Positions 43,682-51,705 of a stretch of DNA of 64,000 nucleotides are shown piece by piece. Positions within the stretch are counted from its first letter, which is position 1. Every line of letters starts with the position of its first letter. The notes beneath the pieces were generated by a model. The model did not search any database and had not been told where the DNA came from. It was given only the letters and a program-made list of their open reading frames with translations. Origin of the DNA: Mesorhizobium sp. LMG 17147. GTDB lineage: Bacteria; Pseudomonadota; Alphaproteobacteria; Rhizobiales; Rhizobiaceae. Made by a program: the position numbers and the translations under genes. The stretch spans positions 1 through 64,000 of the forward strand of contig NZ_JANCTC010000005.1 of NCBI RefSeq assembly GCF_024297145.1. The letters run 5' to 3'.

Positions 43682-44395
43682 TCAGGGTGTTCGGTTTTTG
43701 GCGATAACCTGCTGGATTCCCCGGTAATGGTCGTCGAGCCGCCGACGCGCCTGGTCGACATCCTTGGCGGCCACGGCTTCGACGATCTCGTGATGGTCGC
43801 GCCATGTCGCCAGCGGCGTCGGATTATCGAGATTGGCGAAATTCGAGGCCTTGTTGAACGCCATCCAGAAGATGTCGATCAGTGCGCTCAGCATGCGATT
43901 GTTCTGGCAGCGGAACAGCAGCTGATGGAATTGCTGGTCCTCTTCGGCGAAGCTCTCATGGCGCTCGGCACGTAGCCGCATGCGCTCGGTCAACTGGCGC
44001 AGCGCCTCGATGTCATCGGCGCTGATCATCTCGATTGTCTTGGCGATGAGGCCGGTTTCCAGCACGCGACGGATTTCGCGCAGCTCTTCGACGTCGCGGA
44101 GCGAATCCTGCAAACCGTAGGCCAGGTTGTCCAGCAGCGGCTTGAACGAGAACTCCTTGACGAACACGCCGATGCCGCGTCGCGTCTCCAGGATGCCGAT
44201 CGATTCCAGCGCCTTGATGGCCTCCCGCACGGAGTTGCGGCCGACGCCGAGCCGCTGCGCCAGGAACGTCTCCGGCGGCAAGGGATCGCCGGCCTTGAGC
44301 TGGTTGCTTTCGATATAGGCCCTGAGGCTTTCCTGCACGGTGACGTGAAGGAGCGGCGGCCTGCTCAACGGTTCGATCGACTTCAGGTCCGCCAT
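43682..44395 (-). CDS. GntR-family (FadR/FCD) regulator heading the transporter operon
   Basis: This 237-residue protein has an N-terminal winged helix (VQESLRAYIESNQLKAGD, LAQRLGVGRNSVREAIKALE, IGVFVKE) and a helical FCD domain. The metal/ligand pocket region is ESFAEEDQQFHQLLF and the later DHHEIVEAVAAKD. Such regulators respond to carboxylic acids or sugar acids. It is the first gene of the transporter operon and divergent from the oxidoreductase operon, so it probably controls both through the palindrome at 44456. Confidence 0.92.
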   Translation of the reverse strand: MADLKSIEPLSRPPLLHVTVQESLRAYIESNQLKAGDPLPPETFLAQRLGVGRNSVREAIKALESIGILETRRGIGVFVKEFSFKPLLDNLAYGLQDSLRDVEELREIRRVLETGLIAKTIEMISADDIEALRQLTERMRLRAERHESFAEEDQQFHQLLFRCQNNRMLSALIDIFWMAFNKASNFANLDNPTPLATWRDHHEIVEAVAAKDVDQARRRLDDHYRGIQQVIAKNRTP

Positions 44396-44455
44396 CCCAC
44401 TGCTTTCATTATCCGCTGGACTACCCTGCCCGCTGCTTGTCGTATAGCTACTTAT

Positions 44456-44465
44456 AGGATATCCT
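44456..44465. promoter_or_regulatory. Palindromic operator between the two catabolic operons
   Basis: AGGATATCCT is a perfect 10-bp palindrome within CTTATAGGATATCCTGCAAG, in the 100-bp region between the GntR start (44395) and the oxidoreductase start (44496). Position and symmetry suit a FadR-type dimer. Confidence 0.5.
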
Positions 44466-44495
44466 GCAAGCCCATAGCAAACATGTTGCTCCCGA

Positions 44496-45467
44496 ATGAA
44501 GATAATCCTCGCCGGCTCGAGCCACTGGCACGCCGAAATGCACCTCGACGCCGCACGCTTTTACGGTGCGGAGATCGCCGGTATCTGGGACGAGAATCCT
44601 GGCCAAGCGCATGCGTTCGCCGCACACCACGACCTGCCGTTTATCGAAGATTTCACGAAGATACTCTCCAGCCCGCCGGACGTGATCTTGTTGATGGGGC
44701 ACCCTTCGACGGTGCCGGCGCGGGTACGTGCGATCATCGGGGCAGGGATACCGCTGATCCTGGAGAAGCCGGCGGCCAGCCATACGAGGGAACTGATGGC
44801 GCTGCGCGACGTCGCCCGACAGCACCAGGCCTTTGTCGCTGTGCCCCTGCCCAATCGTTTCGGGCCGGCCGTTGCCGCCTTTGAACGGCTGCACCAGCAG
44901 GGCCGTGCCGGTGTGGTGGCGCATTGCCAGTTCCGGCTGGTCAATGGCCCGCCTGGGCGCTACATCGCCGACGGTGTCGCCTGGGTCGTTGACCCGGTGG
45001 TTGGTGGTGGAGGTGCGTTGCGGAATCTCGGCATACACGGCGTGGATGCTGCACTCAGCCTCGCAACCGGCAGGCTTGGCCTGAAGACTGTTTCGATTGC
45101 GAACCGCATCCATCCCGGCCCGGTCGAGGATCATGCGCTGCTGGTGCTGGAAGACGAGGCCGGCGCGCTGTTCATCGTCGAGGCCGGCTACACTTTTGCC
45201 TCGATGCGCCCCGGTGGCGACTTCGAATGGCGCATCGTCGCTGCCAATGCGACCCTGATCGACCACGGCGACCGCGCCATCTGCGCCACGCTCGATGATG
45301 CGGCAATCGTCGATCTGCCGGTCGAACTGCCGGCAACGCGCTACCGTCTGTGCATGCGCGACACGCTTGACCGGCTGGCCAGAAAGGCGCCTCCGTCGGT
45401 GTCCATCGAGGATTACGTTGCGGCGATGTCGCTGATCGACGCCGCTTATGAAAAGGCAGGACCATGA
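44496..45467 (+). CDS. Gfo/Idh/MocA-family oxidoreductase (first copy)
   Basis: This 323-residue protein has an N-terminal Rossmann region (IILAGSSHWHAEMHLDAARF, variant of the usual GxGxxG), VILLMGHPSTVP, the LILEKPAASH motif with the conserved EKP, and the C-terminal beta domain with LRNLGIHGVDAALSLATG (catalytic His region). The family oxidises sugars, inositols or amino sugars with NAD(P). The glycine-poor nucleotide loop is unusual. It overlaps the next gene by four bases (ATGA). Confidence 0.9.
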   Translation: MKIILAGSSHWHAEMHLDAARFYGAEIAGIWDENPGQAHAFAAHHDLPFIEDFTKILSSPPDVILLMGHPSTVPARVRAIIGAGIPLILEKPAASHTRELMALRDVARQHQAFVAVPLPNRFGPAVAAFERLHQQGRAGVVAHCQFRLVNGPPGRYIADGVAWVVDPVVGGGGALRNLGIHGVDAALSLATGRLGLKTVSIANRIHPGPVEDHALLVLEDEAGALFIVEAGYTFASMRPGGDFEWRIVAANATLIDHGDRAICATLDDAAIVDLPVELPATRYRLCMRDTLDRLARKAPPSVSIEDYVAAMSLIDAAYEKAGP

Positions 45468-46459
45468 TTGGACTAGGAATTATCGGCGCCGGCGATTTCG
45501 GCGCAGCCCATGCGCGGGCAATCCGCGAGGTTGGAGGCATTCGCCTCGCCGCCGCCTCTCGTGGAAACGCCGATGCACTGCGGCAATTCACCGCCGAATA
45601 TGGGGGCAGCGGCTACACCGACTGGCGTCGGCTGCTGGACGACAAGGAGGTCGACGCGGTCCTCATTGCCAGCCCGCATCACCTCCACGCCGAAATGGCC
45701 ATCGGCGCAGCAGAGGCCGGCAAGCACATCCTGCTCGAAAAGCCGATGGCGCCGACGGCGGCCGCCTGCGATGCGATCAATGCCGCCGTGGCCGATAGCG
45801 GCGTCAAGCTGATGGTCGCCCACCTCATGCATTTCGCCCTGCCCTGCATGGCGGCCAAGCAGGTGCTGGAGGAAGGAGTGCTCGGCCGGCCGCTCATCGG
45901 ATCGAGCTGGATCATCAAGCTCTGGATGGAGCACAATCGCCGCGACTGGCATCTGCGCAAGGCGAGCGGCGGCGGCATGCTGTTGACTGCTGGCATCCAC
46001 GCGCTCGACCGCCTCGTCTGGCTGATGGATGACGATGTCGTGTCGGTAAGCGGCATGCTCGGCGCCAAGTTCCATGACCAGGAAGCAGACGATACCGCCT
46101 TGCTCGGACTGCGCTTCGCCGGCGGCGGCATCGGCCAGGTGCAGAGCGTCGGGTACAGCACCGGCGCTACGACCTACGCCATGGACCTTATCTGCGAGCA
46201 GGGAACGCTGCGCATCGACATGGACCGCGGCACGATGCTTGGCCGCGATACGGTCTGGACCGAGCTGCCCGGTTCCTTTGAACCGAACTGGATGCATAAC
46301 GCGCTGGTGCGCGAATGGAGCGCGATGCGCGATGCCATTGCCGACGACACGCCGGTGCCGGTCGACGGCGCCTATGGGCGCAAGATGATCGCCATCATCG
46401 AGGCCGCCTTTGCCTCGAACGAAACCCGCCGCGAACACGAGATCGCCGGTGGACGCTGA
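45464..46459 (+). CDS. Gfo/Idh/MocA-family oxidoreductase (second copy)
   Basis: This 331-residue protein has the classic GLGIIGAGDFGAAHARAI Rossmann loop, SPHHLHAEMAIGA, HILLEKPMAPT (EKP) and SGGGMLLTAGIHALDRLVWLM with the catalytic His. It is an NAD(P)-dependent sugar-type dehydrogenase of unknown substrate. It sits between the first oxidoreductase and the second DapA-like gene, with overlapping ends, so the three are translated together. Confidence 0.93.
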   Translation: MIGLGIIGAGDFGAAHARAIREVGGIRLAAASRGNADALRQFTAEYGGSGYTDWRRLLDDKEVDAVLIASPHHLHAEMAIGAAEAGKHILLEKPMAPTAAACDAINAAVADSGVKLMVAHLMHFALPCMAAKQVLEEGVLGRPLIGSSWIIKLWMEHNRRDWHLRKASGGGMLLTAGIHALDRLVWLMDDDVVSVSGMLGAKFHDQEADDTALLGLRFAGGGIGQVQSVGYSTGATTYAMDLICEQGTLRIDMDRGTMLGRDTVWTELPGSFEPNWMHNALVREWSAMRDAIADDTPVPVDGAYGRKMIAIIEAAFASNETRREHEIAGGR

Positions 46460-47420
46460 TCTTAACGACCACCTGGCCCGCTTGCCCGCACACGCGCCGC
46501 GCGGCGTCTGGAGCGCCGTGATGCTGGCCATTGATGATCGCGGAGCGATCGACTGGCAGGCGACGAAAGAGACGATCGCCCGGCTCTGCGCATCGGGTGT
46601 CGACGGCGTCTATTCCAATGGCACAGCCTGCGAATTCCATTGCCAGACCGAGCCCGAATTCGACCGGCTTTGTGAGCTGGTTGCCGAAACAGCCAGCCGC
46701 GCTCGCCTTCCTTTCCAGATCGGCATCAGCCAGTCCAATCCGCGCGTCGCGCTGGAGCGGCTGACGCGGGTCGCCGCACTTCGCCCGACGGCGGCTCAAT
46801 TCACCTTGCCCGACTGGTGGCCGCCCAGTGACGACGAGATCTTGCGTTTTGTCGGCGGCCTCTGCGAGGCCGCGCCCGAAACGCCGCTGGTGCTCTACAA
46901 CCCGCCGCACGCTAAGCGCCGCCTGACGCTCGACGGCATCGCCAGGCTGCGTGCGGCCGTGCCATCGCTGGTCGGCGCCAAGCTGCCGGGCGGCGACGCC
47001 GGCTGGTATGCCGATATGCGCCGCAAACTGGACGGATTCTCGGTCTTCGTTCCCGGCCACACGCTGGCGACAGGGTATGCCGGAGGGGCTCACGGCAGCT
47101 ATTCCAACATTGCCTGCCTCAACCCGAAGGGCGCGGTGCAGTGGTGGCAGATGATCCGCACCGACATGGTCGCAGCTGCCGAGGTCGAGGCCCGCATACG
47201 GGCCTTCCTCGCCGCACATGTTCTACCGTTTCGCACCCGTTACGACCTCGGGGATGCAGCACTCGACAAGGCGATGGCGGCGGCCGGCGGCTGGGCGCCG
47301 CTCGGGCCGCGATTGCTCTGGCCCTACAGCTCCGTTCCCGATGAGGAAATCCCGACCTTGGCCAAGGCCGCTCACGCCGCTTTCCCGGAATGGCGGCAGC
47401 GCCGCCAGCGAGGTGCGTGA
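46449..47420 (+). CDS. DapA-family lyase/aldolase (second copy)
   Basis: This 323-residue protein starts at GTG 46449, overlapping the previous gene by 11 bases. It has the DapA-family layout: GVWSAVMLAIDDRGAID, the SNGTACEFH loop (in place of GTTGE), LVLYNPP and VGAKLPGGD with the Schiff-base Lys. The strand that normally carries the catalytic Tyr reads FTLPDWWPPSDDE, with Trp instead. That suggests a divergent reaction from standard DHDPS. An ATG at 46410 is possible but would overlap by 50 bases. Confidence 0.88.
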   Translation: MDADLNDHLARLPAHAPRGVWSAVMLAIDDRGAIDWQATKETIARLCASGVDGVYSNGTACEFHCQTEPEFDRLCELVAETASRARLPFQIGISQSNPRVALERLTRVAALRPTAAQFTLPDWWPPSDDEILRFVGGLCEAAPETPLVLYNPPHAKRRLTLDGIARLRAAVPSLVGAKLPGGDAGWYADMRRKLDGFSVFVPGHTLATGYAGGAHGSYSNIACLNPKGAVQWWQMIRTDMVAAAEVEARIRAFLAAHVLPFRTRYDLGDAALDKAMAAAGGWAPLGPRLLWPYSSVPDEEIPTLAKAAHAAFPEWRQRRQRGA

Positions 47421-47433
47421 CGACGGCGGCTCT

Positions 47434-48381
47434 TCAGCAACCGGCTCTCGCGCCCTGTGTCGCGCGTGACGCAAACGCCCCCGGCTGAGGGATATCGGCC
47501 TCGCGCCGTGCCAGCGAATTGCGCAGCAGCGCGATCGCCTCGCGGCCGGCCGTCGCAATCTCGCGTGGCCTGTCGACGCCGACAATCATGAACTCCTTGA
47601 TCCCCAAAGCGGCGTAGGAAAGCAGCGACAGCGCGACCTGCGCCGGCGTCCCGGCCAGTTCGACCGCCTTCTGGCAGGAAGTGGCCGGTTTGTCTTCCGA
47701 GCGGATTTGGACGGGAAGCGCGAAACGCAGCTTGCCGGCCCGGCCGTGTTCGGCGGCGGCGCTGCGTACACGCTCCATAGACTGACGGATTTCTGCAAGC
47801 GGGCCCGGCGCCAGCTCGAACACGTCCGCATGCCTGCCCGCGACCCTGAGCGCCGTGCCGGACCGTGCGCCCATGCGGATGTTTACGTCGGCGCCATGCG
47901 GCCCCTTGCGCGGCACATAGCCGCCTTTGATGCTGTAGAAAGCGCCTTCATGGTCGAACGGTCTGTCGTTCGACCACAACCGCTTCAGCAGCACCAGATA
48001 TTCGTCGATGCGTTGCCAGAGCACCGTATGGCTGGCTGGACGTGCCTCGGCATCGTCGTCGCTCAGCGGCTCGCTGAGCATCCTGAGCGACAGCCGGCCA
48101 CCGCTTCTCGCGTCGAGGGCAGCGAGCTGCCGCGCCGCCACGGTTGGTTCGATCACGCCTGCCCAATGCGTCAGAACGACTTCCAGCGACGAGGTGCGGT
48201 CCAGCGTCTGGGCGGCAAGGTCCATATTGGTGAGCAGCCCGGCCTCGTCGTCGATGACGATCTTCCGGAATCCGGCATCTTCGATCAGTGACAGCTTCGT
48301 CGCGGTCTCGACAAAGTCATAGAAAAAGCTGGCGTCGGCAGCGCGTATCTTACCGGGAACATGCGTGAACTCGATCGGCAT
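47434..48381 (-). CDS. LLM-class flavin-dependent oxidoreductase
   Basis: This 315-residue luciferase-like protein has DAGFRKIVIDDEAG, LEVVLTHWAGVIEPTVAARQLAALD split over the flavin-binding strands, SGGRLSLRML, and IDEYLVLLKRLWSND. The last closely matches the alkanesulfonate monooxygenase-like branch, so FMN-dependent oxidation of a sulfonate or similar is plausible. GGAG lies six bases before ATG 48381; ATGs at 48387 and 48393 are alternatives. It is convergent to the catabolic operon, 13 bp away, and may be unrelated. Confidence 0.88.
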   Translation of the reverse strand: MPIEFTHVPGKIRAADASFFYDFVETATKLSLIEDAGFRKIVIDDEAGLLTNMDLAAQTLDRTSSLEVVLTHWAGVIEPTVAARQLAALDARSGGRLSLRMLSEPLSDDDAEARPASHTVLWQRIDEYLVLLKRLWSNDRPFDHEGAFYSIKGGYVPRKGPHGADVNIRMGARSGTALRVAGRHADVFELAPGPLAEIRQSMERVRSAAAEHGRAGKLRFALPVQIRSEDKPATSCQKAVELAGTPAQVALSLLSYAALGIKEFMIVGVDRPREIATAGREAIALLRNSLARREADIPQPGAFASRATQGARAGC

Positions 48382-48504
48382 TGCCATCTCCATCACGTTG
48401 GAATCAGGGCGCGCAGAAGCGCACCGGCATTCGGTCAACTCCGGAATTTCTGCAAACGGCAGGCCGCTATCCCGAGGAAGCCTCGACGATCAAGGCCTCA
48501 ATAA

Positions 48505-48660
48505 TCAGGGAATCAGCCCGAGGACCACTGCCCCGGTGAATACAAACGCAAGGGCAAAGACGAGATAGGCGAAAGCGCCGGCGTAGGCCGGCCGCCATAC
48601 CTGGTCGGAACCCAGCCTTTGACCTCTGCGGGCAGTCTGAGTGTTCTGGCTATAGGACAT
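48505..48660 (-). CDS. 51-residue membrane microprotein
   Basis: Read directly from the minus strand: ATG at 48660 behind GGAGGTCGAT, 51 codons, TGA. The product starts MSYSQNTQTARRGQRLGSDQ, a polar basic head. One transmembrane helix follows (AGAFAYLVFALAFVFTGAVV), and it ends LGLIP. The strong ribosome-binding site and amphipathic layout make it a credible gene. It resembles short membrane proteins common in rhizobia; function unknown. Confidence 0.7.
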   Translation of the reverse strand: MSYSQNTQTARRGQRLGSDQVWRPAYAGAFAYLVFALAFVFTGAVVLGLIP

Positions 48661-48927
48661 ATCGACCTCCGTCTCGGCGCTTAATCTATAAAATCAGTAG
48701 ACTTTGTCGAGTGCTATTTTCGCGCGATCCTTAGAACAATTTTCTCCAAACGGCGGACAAATTAGTGCTTTTACTGCTTAGCGTGCTGCCTTTTGAGGCA
48801 GGCGGGGTGACGGCAGAAAATGGCAGGTCCACGTGTCCGTGGCTCCTTGGCCAGCCATTGGATGAGGGATAGCATCGCTGCTTCAGTGGAAAGCCACGAC
48901 GTCACGGCAAGGCAGCAGGAGCAAACC

Positions 48928-49695
48928 ATGGGCACAAGACTGGCCGGCAAGGTCGCCATCATTTCGGGTGGCGCGACGGGCATGGGCGGTGCGGCCTCGG
49001 AGCTTTTCGCGGCCGAGGGCGCCAAGGTGGCGATCATCGACCGCAACGGCGAAGCTGCCGCCGCTACCGCAGCAGCAATCAGGCAACGCGGCCATGTCGC
49101 CGAGCACTGGGTCGCCGACGTCTCGGACGAGGCGCAGGTCGAAGCGGCGGTGAGGGGCGTGATGGAAAAATTCGGCCGGGTCACGGTTCTGTTCAATCAC
49201 GCCGGCACCATCGTCATAAAACCCTTCCTGGAGACCACGCTGCAGGAATGGGAATGGCTGCATGCCGTCAATGTGCGCTCGATGTTCCTGATGACGCGCG
49301 CCGTGCTACCCGGCATGATCGCCGCCGGCGGCGGTTCCATCGTCTGCACCTCGTCGATCTCGGCGGTGGCGGCGACGCCGATGGAGGTGCTCTACGATAC
49401 CACCAAGGGCGCCTGCCATATGTTCGCGCGCGCCATTGCCGTCGAGTTCCGCGACCGCAACATCCGCTGCAACGCGGTCTGTCCAGGCTTCATCAGGACA
49501 CCGCATGGCCTGCGCGAGGTCGCCGATCTCGACAAACTCGGCATCGATGTCTCCGACGCGGCAATGGCGGCGCAGCAAGGACGGATCGGCGAGCCGGAAG
49601 AGGTGGCGAAGGCAGCCCTGTTCCTGGCCAGCGACGAGGCCGGCTTCGTCAACGGCGCCCATCTGTTCGTCGACAACGGCTTCACCGCGATGTGA
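48928..49695 (+). CDS. SDR-family dehydrogenase
   Basis: This 255-residue short-chain dehydrogenase has the Rossmann loop SGGATGMGGAASE, the NHAGT strand-4 motif (usually NNAG), catalytic Ser in VCTSSIS, YDTTKGA with the catalytic YxxxK, and CPGFIRTPHG. ATG at 48928 follows GGAGCAAACC; the longer frame from 48820 is not family-like. It probably oxidises an alcohol or sugar with NAD(P). It is convergent with the BMP-type transporter, 14 bp apart. Confidence 0.93.
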   Translation: MGTRLAGKVAIISGGATGMGGAASELFAAEGAKVAIIDRNGEAAAATAAAIRQRGHVAEHWVADVSDEAQVEAAVRGVMEKFGRVTVLFNHAGTIVIKPFLETTLQEWEWLHAVNVRSMFLMTRAVLPGMIAAGGGSIVCTSSISAVAATPMEVLYDTTKGACHMFARAIAVEFRDRNIRCNAVCPGFIRTPHGLREVADLDKLGIDVSDAAMAAQQGRIGEPEEVAKAALFLASDEAGFVNGAHLFVDNGFTAM

Positions 49696-49709
49696 AAGGC
49701 GAAGCGCCG

Positions 49710-50653
49710 TTACCGCTCTTCGCGCCGGAACGGCTTGAGCAGCGCCGAGGGCGCCACCGCATTGCGCGACATCACCGCCATGGCGACGATGGTGAAGATG
49801 AACGGCAGCATCAGGAACGCCTCGTAGGGGATATGGCCAAGCCCGCTCGCCTGCATGCGCAACTGCAAGGCGTCGACGGAGGCAAAGAGCAGTGCGGCGC
49901 CTGCCGTGCGCCAAGGGTCCCAGCGGCCGAAGACGACGAGCGCGATCGCCACCCAGCCGCGTCCCGAAACGACGCCGAAGGTGAAGGCGTTGAACTGCGC
50001 CATCGACAGGAAGGCGCCTGCGAGCCCCATCAAGGCACCACCGAGGATCACCGCCTGGAAGCGCGTTGCGATGACGCTGACGCCGGCCGAATCGGCGGCC
50101 CGCGGGTTTTCACCGACCATGCGAACCGACAGGCCCCATGGCGTGCGGTAGAGCACGAAGGCGGCCAGGGGAATAGACAGCATCGCCATGTAGACCAGCG
50201 AAAACTGGTTGAACACCGCCGGCCCAAGCACCGGTACGTCGGACAGGATTGGGATCGGCAGCGTCTCGAACCCCTTGATGTTCGGTGGCACCGATTGCTG
50301 GCCGAAGATCAGCCGGTAGAGGAAATAGGCAAGGCCCGACGAGAACAGCGTCACGCCGATACCGCAGACATGCTGGCTGAGGCCGAGCGCTACCGTGAAC
50401 AGCGCATGCACGGCACCCATCAGTCCCCGGTCAGCACCGCCGCAAGCACGCCGAGCCACAGGCTGCCGCTGAGACTCGCCGCGGTGAAGCCGGTCATTGC
50501 CGACAAAAGCATGATGCCTTCGATGCCGAGATTGAGCACACCGGCGCGCTCGGAAAACATTTCGCCCAGCGTTGCGAAGGCAAGCGGCGTGGCGATGCGG
50601 ATGATCGCGGCCAGGAAGCCGACCTGGAAGATTTGCTCCAGCACCACGCTCAT
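49710..50653 (-). pseudogene. BMP-type ABC transporter second permease, frameshifted
   Basis: The N-terminal 75 residues (MSVVLEQIFQVGFLAAIIRI to GVLAAVLTGD) end at a premature TGA near 50421. The rest (LMGAVHALFTVALGL to FRREER) continues in another frame. Adding one G to the GGGG run (CCCC at 50425-50428 on plus) rejoins them as LTG-G-LMGAVHA, exactly the family pattern. Domain signatures of nucleoside-type permeases are present in both halves (ERAGVLNLGIEGIML; MVGENPRAADSAGVSV). Either the gene is broken or the base is a sequencing error. Last gene of the operon. Confidence 0.85.
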
Positions 50654-51705
50654 CTGGCGGCTCCGACGCGGCGGATGCGATAGGCGGTGAACAGGAGCGC
50701 CACCAGCATGGCGAGCAGCGCAGTTCCCTGGATGACTTCGCTGAGGAAGGCCGGAACGCCGGTCGCCCGCGACATCGCCTCGGCGCCGGTCATGACGGCG
50801 GCAAGGAAGATCGCCGCCGGCACCACGCCGAGCGGATTGAGCCTCGCCAGCATGGCGACGACGATGCCGGAATAGCCATAGCCCGGCGAGATGTCGCTCA
50901 TCACCTGGAAATGCACGCCGCCGACCTCGCCGACGCCTGCAAGGCCGGCCAATGCGCCGGACAGCAGCGCCGTCGAAATCAGCACCCGCTCGACATTGAT
51001 GCCGCCATAGCGCGCGGCTTCCGGGTTCTCGCCGGTGACCCTGATGCGAAAGCCGAGCGTTGTACGCGCGACCACGAACCAGATCAGGGGTGCCGCGACC
51101 AGCGCCGCGACGACGCCGAGATGCAGCCGCGTGCCTTCGATGAGTACCGGGAAATTCGCTGAATCCTCGATCGGGGGCGAGATCGGGTAGCCGCTGAAAC
51201 TGTCCTTCCATGGCCCCTCGATCAGCGCCATCAGCGCGTAGAAAATGACCGAATTGAGCAGCAGCGAGCTGACCACGTCATCGACCCTGAATTTCACCCG
51301 TAGCGTCGCGGGGATCAGCGCGACGGCAGCGCCGGCGGCCCCACCCGCCAGCGCCATCAGCAGCATGGCGAGCGGCCCCGGCATCGGGATGGCGCCGACG
51401 GCACAGCTCGCCACCGCACCGGCGAGCAATTGCCCTTCGGCGCCGATGTTCCAGAACTTGGCGCGGAAGGCGACCGCCACAGCAAGCCCTGTGAAGATCA
51501 TCGGGGTGGCACGCACCAGCGTTTCGGTGACGGCGTAGCTGTCGCCCAGCGACGCCGAAAACATCACGCTATAAGCCTCGACGACGCCGGCGCCAGCCAG
51601 TGCGATGAGGCCGCTGCACAAGATCAGCGTCGCCCCGATGGCGAGCAGCGGCAGCGCCAGATTGAACCAGGCGGGCGTTGAGGTGCGGGCCTCGAGACGG
51701 AACAT
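50650..51705 (-). CDS. BMP-type ABC transporter first permease
   Basis: This 351-residue protein is an inner-membrane permease of the branch that includes nucleoside (YufP/BmpB-like) transporters. It shows MIFTGLAVAVAFRAKFWNIGAEGQ split over helix 2-3, RVTGENPEAARYGGINV and about eight to nine hydrophobic helices. ATG at 51705 overlaps the ATPase stop (ATGA); the frame also permits a GTG at 51708. It overlaps the broken second permease by four bases. Confidence 0.92.
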   Translation of the reverse strand: MFRLEARTSTPAWFNLALPLLAIGATLILCSGLIALAGAGVVEAYSVMFSASLGDSYAVTETLVRATPMIFTGLAVAVAFRAKFWNIGAEGQLLAGAVASCAVGAIPMPGPLAMLLMALAGGAAGAAVALIPATLRVKFRVDDVVSSLLLNSVIFYALMALIEGPWKDSFSGYPISPPIEDSANFPVLIEGTRLHLGVVAALVAAPLIWFVVARTTLGFRIRVTGENPEAARYGGINVERVLISTALLSGALAGLAGVGEVGGVHFQVMSDISPGYGYSGIVVAMLARLNPLGVVPAAIFLAAVMTGAEAMSRATGVPAFLSEVIQGTALLAMLVALLFTAYRIRRVGAAR

